From the NCBI GenBank assembly GCA_026413225.1, contig CM048554.1, forward strand, positions 53,651,463 to 53,715,462: a stretch of 64,000 nt of DNA, read 5' to 3'. The position numbers and the translations under genes were made by a program. The notes under the pieces are model-generated. The model had not been told where the DNA came from, did no database searches, and saw only the letters and a program-made list of their open reading frames with translations. Of the stretch, positions 57,601 through 64,000 are shown piece by piece (within the stretch, counting starts at the first letter, position 1; every line of letters starts with the position of its first letter). This DNA comes from Otis tarda. Taxonomy: Eukaryota > Chordata > Aves > Otidiformes > Otididae.

Positions 57601-59125
57601 GTACAGCCCCCTGGCAACAGCAAGCACATCCCTTCCCCATTTTCAAGGACAGGGATCTGACTTCAGTAGAGCCTTGCTGGGAAGAAGCAGATCACATCCA
57701 CAATACAGTGCATGCTCATAGTCTCTGCCAGAAAAGTAAGTAGCACTATCTCAACATGCTCCCCAAGAAAAGGAGCTTCCACCAGCTCGGTAGGGACAAA
57801 CATGGCCAAAAAAAAACAGTACCAAGAACTCAAACATGACTCGCGTACCACACAACTCAGACTGGCACTGAGAAAGCACACTACTGCTTCTGTCCAAGCC
57901 TCACTCAAGCTACTAGAGCTGGTCAGCTACCCCATCATACCATGCTTCATCAAGACTGCCACCTAAAGCAGGGACACCATGCTGAAACACTGTTCTCTCA
58001 CAGGAATCAGACTTCCCTCCTGCACATTGGCCTTGCAGTTCCCAAAGACCCTACAGATTACTAGACACACCACAAAGCACAACAGGGCAAAAATACCCAG
58101 TAGCATTCTCACACATGAACAACACCAAACATCTTACACAACTCTGCTTGGGTCAGCATCAGTCCAATGCCTCAGGCAACAACTGCTTCCAAAAGGACAT
58201 CTGCACTGAAAGCGCCTACCAGTAGCAGCAAAGATGATCAATCATCTTAGGTCTCCTTCTACTTCTCTGTAGTCAGAGGAACACAAATACTTTACACTCA
58301 CTCACTCCTCTGCGAGCTCCTGTTCTTGGAACACAGAACATCTGCTCAGTCTACAGACTTATGCTCTACAGTCTAATGCTCTTAACTGACAGCTCCTGTA
58401 TTCATACAAATCACAAGCATTCTCTTACCGAGCCTTCTGGTTGCACAGGTTTGTCTGTTTGGCAAGTGTACTTGACAAAGGCCTGTCACCTACAAGTAAT
58501 TGTTACCAAATAATTTTCAAAGAATCCCATAACGTCTTTTCCACATCTAATAGTAGGTGGCTGCCACCTTCTTTCCACAAGAGTCTCCTCTGCTCTTCGC
58601 CAGGATAGCTACACAAAAGGTGGTATTCATTGGATGCTCTTTCACCACCAAACTCATGACTATGGATGCTCACACCTGACATTAAAATGTGGTAACACTT
58701 GTTCTGCTAGAACTGCTCTAAGGGCTTGTTTGTTTGGAAGAGAAGGAAAGGTTTTTCCATGCAAACCAGTTTCCCAGTTCATCCACAGTATCAACACCAT
58801 CTTGTGCATGCTGTCTAATGCAAAGCAGGAACAAGCATCTGTGAGAAAGTAACGGGGCTGTGTAAGCCACTATCCTACACTTACAGCTCTGAAGAATACT
58901 GAAACACATCTAGGGAAAAATAATGACTAATAATTACTAAATAATTATTTAAGTTTTGAACTAGTTAACAAAACAGTTAAAAACTGGTATTGGATAGCTA
59001 CAAGACCTTATACCTAAGTTTTCTATTCAAAGCATTATATACGTACCTGCTTCAATCTGTCATAATCTAGACCTTCTGACTGTACTCCATTGGCACTGGG
59101 TTGCCCCGTTGGTGTAGATTTTGGT
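54619..59125 (-). CDS. ENAH: ENAH (Enabled homolog, Mena), last three coding exons
   Basis: ENAH is an Ena/VASP actin regulator at focal adhesions, lamellipodia and filopodia tips that promotes barbed-end filament elongation. Exons 59047-59125, 55819-55876 and 54619-54656 have GT/AG borders and join in frame. They encode PKSTPTGQPSANGVQSEG, then LDYDRLKQ, DILDEMRKELTKLKEELID and AIRQELSKSNTA followed by a TAG stop. This is the C-terminal end of the EVH2 domain, including the right-handed coiled coil that tetramerises Ena/VASP proteins, and is almost identical to mammalian Mena. The EVH1 domain, proline-rich region and actin-binding EVH2 blocks are encoded beyond the right edge. No lesions were seen. 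Confidence 0.96.
55819..55876 (-). CDS. ENAH: ENAH penultimate exon: coiled-coil tetramerisation segment
   Basis: 19 codons plus one base, acceptor CACCACAG, donor G|GTAGGT. It encodes DILDEMRKELTKLKEELID, with hydrophobic residues spaced in the 15-residue pattern of the right-handed Ena/VASP coiled coil. It sits inside a longer open frame (55778-56041, minus), the rest of which is intron. Confidence 0.96.
55877..59046 (-). other. ENAH: ENAH intron with poly(A)-flanked and C-rich blocks
   Basis: About 3.2 kb. Its left part has two A-rich runs (about 56240-56252 and 56288-56305). A block of mixed composition (about 56330-57020) ends in an A15 run at about 57030, which could mark a retroposed sequence on the plus strand, but no parent was recognised. 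Next is a C-rich, G-poor block (about 57120-58230) with repeated TCTAGAAC motifs. Open frames here (up to 113 codons) match no family I know. Confidence 0.5.
57157..57394. repeat. Cluster of TCTAGAAC motifs in ENAH intron
   Basis: TCTAGAAC starts at 57161, 57233, 57272, 57341 and 57387, spacings 72, 39, 69 and 46, with further near copies (GCTAGAAC near 57221, CAAGAAC near 57181). The first copy lies in a 14-bp perfect palindrome AGGTTCTAGAACCT (57157-57170), which contains an inverted TTC..GAA heat-shock-element core. It may be a diverged minisatellite in which the spacers have drifted. Confidence 0.6.
59047..59125 (-). CDS. ENAH: ENAH third-from-last exon
   Basis: One base plus 26 codons (79 nt), acceptor TACTGCAG, donor CAG|GTACGT. 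The first base completes an arginine (the R of HRPKST in other Mena proteins). It encodes the linker between actin-binding EVH2 blocks and the coiled coil, ending GLDYDRLKQ. The previous exon (…SYDSLHR in the family) was looked for up to 64 kb on the minus strand and not found. Confidence 0.94.
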
Positions 59126-62100
59126 CTGCAGTACAAAAATACATCCATGAATTACTGGTCAGTCGTTATTACAGGACACATAGGGCTTCCCCATCAAACC
59201 TGCTAACATTCGTCTATTGAAAACATAGTAAAGAATCAGAATGAAAAAAAAAACGTTGGGAGTGAAAGGGTGGGAAAATCAAGCAGATCCAAAATGCCAC
59301 ACAGAATAGAAAGCAACAACCAAGAACGTTTTCCACAAACCGGAAATATTACCATAAGAATAAGAATTATTAGTTCAAAACACGAACTTTTCAAGTAGCA
59401 GACAGATTTCACTGTCAGTGGTTTCTGATTTTTTCATAATGAGCATAAAAAACTGAACACCTTCAAGTGTCAAATGCTTTCCCTTCTCCCTTTTCAACTG
59501 CTTACTTATTTCAAAAGAGGCCCTCTCAAAGAAACACTCCTACTAACTAATGACTACATGGTGATGCTGTAACTCTATTATTAATGCTGTGGAATCACCC
59601 TGGCAGATTTTCAACATTTGACAGGACACAGCTGAGCAACCTTATCTAACTCCCTTCCAGCCTAAATTATTCCGTCAATTGCTTTTTAAGGCTACTGAAA
59701 GCAAATACTGTAGCAGCAGCAAGATTTATAAGACAATACTTGAGAGGAAGGCCTAGTGTTTTGGACTATGTCATGTTCAATGTTTGCTTATGTCACTTTC
59801 CTAAGACATCGAAAACTTGCTTACCGACATTATCTTGCATCTTTAACACACATCCCAGAAGAAGCAGGTTTTCTACCTTCTCACTTCTCTTTTCTGATCC
59901 CCTCTGTTTATAGAAGGTGTAACTGAGGTACTTACTAGGTTTCCGTGGGGCCTTGCATACCTACAGCTATGAGCAGAGACAGAACCTAGATTCCAACAGC
60001 AGGAATACAGAAATGGTCCTCCAAAGCAGGGATGGATGAATGTATGGGCGGTGTGGGTCAAAGAGGGAGGAATGTTCTGCTATTCTTAACTTTTTCAATC
60101 TTGGCTAACATCCTCTCCGCATTACTTTGTAAAGTGTTAAGTGAAAAGAAGTTGATAAAATTTCTGGCAGTTTGTGTCAAGAGGTTTCCCCAATGTTTAG
60201 AACTATCACAGTATGCCAACATTAAGGAAGGGTAGGGTATTAATAGACTAAACTAGGTCCTATTTTACTGTCCTTGTATGTGGCATCACTGAACAAAAAA
60301 GTCCGGCCTAAACTCAATGTCTTACTGCAGAATTCTTCCATAGGATTAATTTATTAAACACTGCATTTTTCTGGATTCACTACCTGAAGGTGCAGCCTTA
60401 TTTATTTACAAGGGAAGGTGGCCAGGCACAAAAAAGACAAAACAAAAAGAAGACAAAACAGTGGGAAAGGCACAGTTCTGTGCTTTAATACTGTGTATTT
60501 GAGAGAAGATAACCTATCATTTTTTTTCAGAATAAAGCAGATTATGTGAGGGACATAAGCAGCATATCCATTGCTTTAATTTTTCCATTTATTTATGTAG
60601 TTTTAATTTAGTTAAAGCTGTGTTCTCACTCAGATGAAAAAGAACAATGCACGTATATATAAGGTTTGTTTTTACAACATCACTACCTTCAGCTTTCATG
60701 CATCTTCCCATATAAGATAGCAGTTTATCCATGAAGAAATTGTCTGATTACACTGTCTCCGTTCAGCACAAGCAGAATAAGCCTCATACTTAATTGTCTT
60801 GATGACTTTTATAACCTGATAGGACTATTTTTGTATTTGTTAACTGAAGGAAAGTACTCAAAATGCATCTCTAAACAGAAAAAGGCATGCACACTAAAAT
60901 AACATTTTGATACTACTGATCTGAGAAACTTTCTCAGGTTTGTGCTCTCTAGCAGATACTTTTACCTCTTGTAGGCTGCCAGTGTGAAAAATGTTAAGAA
61001 ACAACATGGGACACAAAAGCTGCTTATTTTCCTTTCTCCTAACCTGTAACAGGGCATGCCTGTTTCATTGCAACAGCCTGGCACATTCAAAGAATTCATT
61101 AAAACCTTCATACACATTCATAGCTACTAAGTAATTCTGGTGATAGGACATTTTATATTGGTACACCCAAGCCCATTCATCTTTTCAAAAGGCAGTAACT
61201 CCAGTGTAGGTGGTAGAAACATCTCAATGTTTTTTTTTTAACACATCATGATTATTTCTGTGCACTGACAAGTTAGTTATGTCAAGCCTAGTGGCACTCA
61301 TTTAGGAAAAAACTGCCAGCAGCTAACCACACAAAACAGAGTCAGCAGAAGTTAATGTATAACTGTCCCTTTGCTGCTGGATTTTTCATTAAAGCAGGGA
61401 GGTACAGGAACATCCCCTATTGTTATACCAGCTCAGTTCTTCACTTGGGATCACAATACTAAACTGCTACAGTTGTTTAGAGAATTTAAACGTAAGTTCC
61501 AAGAGAGAAATTGCTAGTATTATTATTGCTTGAAACACACTGAAATGAAATACACGATCCATCAAGTAAGATGGAAGACAAAATATTCAATAACTTGATA
61601 GTGAAAGAAGCTGGAAAATAGAATTCACCTTGTAACCACCAGAAGATCTACAGTGTGTGCTAATGCTATGAAGACAAACCACAGTTTGGGATCTTTTACA
61701 AAACTCTTTAGATACCAATAGTGCTAAGTTCTTTATGAAAGAATTCCTTGCTCAAAAACATTTATGAAGATGAGATATTTGGCAATTGCTACTTCATCAC
61801 GTACCTAATATTTAAAGTGTTACTTGCAGTTTACACCTGAAACAATGACTTAATCCAAACAGAATAGCATGAGTTTTTCAGCTTTTCCTTAGATGGTTTC
61901 TGATCATTTCCATTCACTATCACTTTGCTCCCATACACTATGGCATTACAGCATACACCCAACGTACTGAAAAAAAGAATGTGTCCTCCCAAAATGCAAT
62001 TTCTGACAAGTGCTAACAGAGACGTACTACGTGCCTTAATGGAAGAACCCAAACAAGAATATGTTTTAATAAAATGACTTATGACTTTAATATTTTCATG

Positions 62101-64000
62101 AAATGACTTTAAAGAAGAGCTCTCCACAGCTAGACGGCTTTTTGTTTCGTTTGCTTCAGATCTTCAGTATAAAAAGACAGCTTTACCAATCATACGCCAT
62201 ATACTGCTAGCTGTCAAAATGCTCAACAGGAAAATATCTTTATAAACTGTACCACCCAGTCTTAAGAATGTATTTCATTTTTGCTTTCTGAAATGCAAGA
62301 CATTCTTCATTCAAATATGAAGGACTGTACAGAAATTATCTAGATAATTTCTAATCTCAGAAAAATCTAGCTGCCTTCCCCCCTAAATTAGCCCCTTTCC
62401 CCTTCTTCAGCTTGCTCAGAAGAAAGATTAAGGGTGAATGCAGTTGCCATTAAGAAAAACATTAACAATTGAAATTTAGTGAATAAGACATCTCAACAAT
62501 TCGATCCCAAGATGGCTAAAGAGCTCTCCCGTGTGGTTTTTCATAGCATTGCCTAACAGGGAAGTGAGGCAACCTCGACAGGCCCTAGAACACCTTAAAT
62601 CAAGCATGCAAGATAAAGATTTTATTCATGCCAACATGCAGAATACACCACCCAAGATCAGTAGCTAAAAGGGGAACTTTTCATACAAAAGATTAAATAG
62701 TCACCACAATGAGTGCCTTCATGAAAAACAAAGCTGGAATTTGACTCTGTAATCTGAGGGGTTCTGCAGAAAGCTTGTAAAACCTGAAGGCTTTCCATGT
62801 CAGTATTTTATGACTAACGCCACAGAGAGTGAAACTGAGATCTACAGCTTAATATATCCACAATGTTAATTCTAATTTGTGAATATGTTCCCAACAGAAA
62901 CAATAATTTATGTTTAACAAGTCTTTTTTTTTCCCCCTTTCATGTGTTTAAGTCAGGCAAAATCTATTTGTTATCTTTACTTAATTTGTGAAAAGCAGAT
63001 GTGAAAACTCACCTGGAAAATTAACTGCTATTCCTGCGTATCTAGATGTACAATTTTTAAAAACCTGCTTCTCCGAATACTGCAAGTGATTCACCAAATC
63101 TTGGCATACCCAAAAGGAATTTGTGCCTTTGCAGGTGGTGACTGCCAAAAATCGACTATTTAATATGAATTCAAAGCTGGTTCTTAAGCCATCTCAATTT
63201 GCCTTTGACACCATCTGCTTTTAATCAGTCCAAAAATGGGCCCAACTGGACAAACAAAATGTGAAGAGGAACCTGGTGGTGCATGTGGTGATTACCAATC
63301 CATGTAGAAAAAGTTCAACCCTGAACCAGTCAAAATGGTTATTACAAAGTCTCAAATCCCAACAGGATGATACCTGTTTAATGAATCATAGAACCTGTTT
63401 TCAGAAGCAAGCAGATTTTTCCACGGAGATTCCCGTCTACGAAGGGGAGAAACACTACCTTAACAAGCTATAATAGGTCTTAATTATGTTCAGTTTTAGC
63501 ACCTTAAATATAATGGAGTTTTACTAGTTATGTTCCATGAGTTCTACCTGAATATTTCATGAAATAGTAAAAGTCTTTTCAAAGTCTGCGGTGAAAATGG
63601 CCTGATTTTAAACAGGACACTAGTTATTTTAAAATAGAACATTCATTCTGAATAACAACTCCTCCATTATCTACCTGTTTGGAAGCTCTGAAGAGAAAAT
63701 TTTGCTTACTTGCCAGTTTCTTATGCATGCTTTATTTAATCCCTGTAAATGACTCATATCCTCTCTGTAGAGGTCAGAAGCAGGTTCTCAAGCCTTACCA
63801 GGTGAAAGTTATCCCTTTTTTGGCAAACGCAGTATTAGTGTTTCAAATAGCAACACCCTTTGACTAACTCTCTCAAAGAAAGTTTCTTTAACAAGCTGCT
63901 TGCTGAGATAGACTTGTCAACTGCAGAGAATTAAGAAAAATGAAATGCTATTCAACAAAGATTTCTACTAATACTTTTTCTGAGTCCATGAAACATTCCT
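59126..64000 (-). other. ENAH: ENAH intron continuing past the right edge
   Basis: About 4.9 kb of AT-rich intronic sequence upstream (on the minus strand) of the third-from-last ENAH exon. I found no further Mena exon, no clear retroelement, and no RNA gene in it. Confidence 0.6.

Noticed and set aside
1-64000. CRISPR arrays, tRNA and rRNA genes, bacterial operons
   Set aside because: None seen; the window is vertebrate nuclear DNA with spliced genes, and no tRNA cloverleaf or rRNA core was recognised by reading.

Overview
The window is vertebrate nuclear DNA, almost certainly from a bird. It is AT-rich with long introns, GT/AG splice sites and a single CpG island. It carries CR1-type LINE fragments with the avian CR1 3' end and compact solo LTRs of avian endogenous-retrovirus type. 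Two genes are recognisable, LBR and ENAH, both on the minus strand. The order LBR then ENAH, in the same direction, matches the known tetrapod arrangement (human 1q42). I place it as avian from the CR1 and LTR sequences and the bird-like LBR protein, and cannot name the species.

Left part (1 to about 17.2 kb): LBR, the lamin B receptor, runs right to left. Its non-coding first exon lies in a CpG island (about 16.5-17.55 kb) with two CCAAT boxes upstream. Eleven coding exons (numbered 2-12) join in frame and encode about the first 514 residues: Tudor domain, RS-rich segment, then most of the multi-pass sterol C14-reductase-like domain. The last exons and the 3' UTR lie beyond the left edge. 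The introns hold a CR1 fragment, two solo LTRs with clean target-site duplications, and a strikingly paired 61-nt hairpin in the sense strand of intron 2.

Middle part (about 17.6-51.2 kb): intergenic, with no protein gene I can support. It contains microsatellites, a long purine tract, a small CR1 fragment, a complete 1,154-bp solo LTR with a TGCAT duplication, and several AT-rich blocks with homeodomain-like motifs that resemble conserved non-coding elements (inference only).

Right part (about 51.2-64 kb): the 3' end of ENAH (Enabled homolog, actin regulator). The last three coding exons encode the C-terminal EVH2 coiled-coil tetramerisation segment. The 3' UTR runs left of the stop codon. 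The penultimate intron holds a C-rich block (about 57.1-58.2 kb) with a cluster of TCTAGAAC motifs and no recognised origin. Upstream ENAH exons lie beyond the right edge.

No complete novel multi-gene system is visible. The observations most worth checking are the intron-2 hairpin, the three same-strand solo LTRs, and the C-rich ENAH-intron block.
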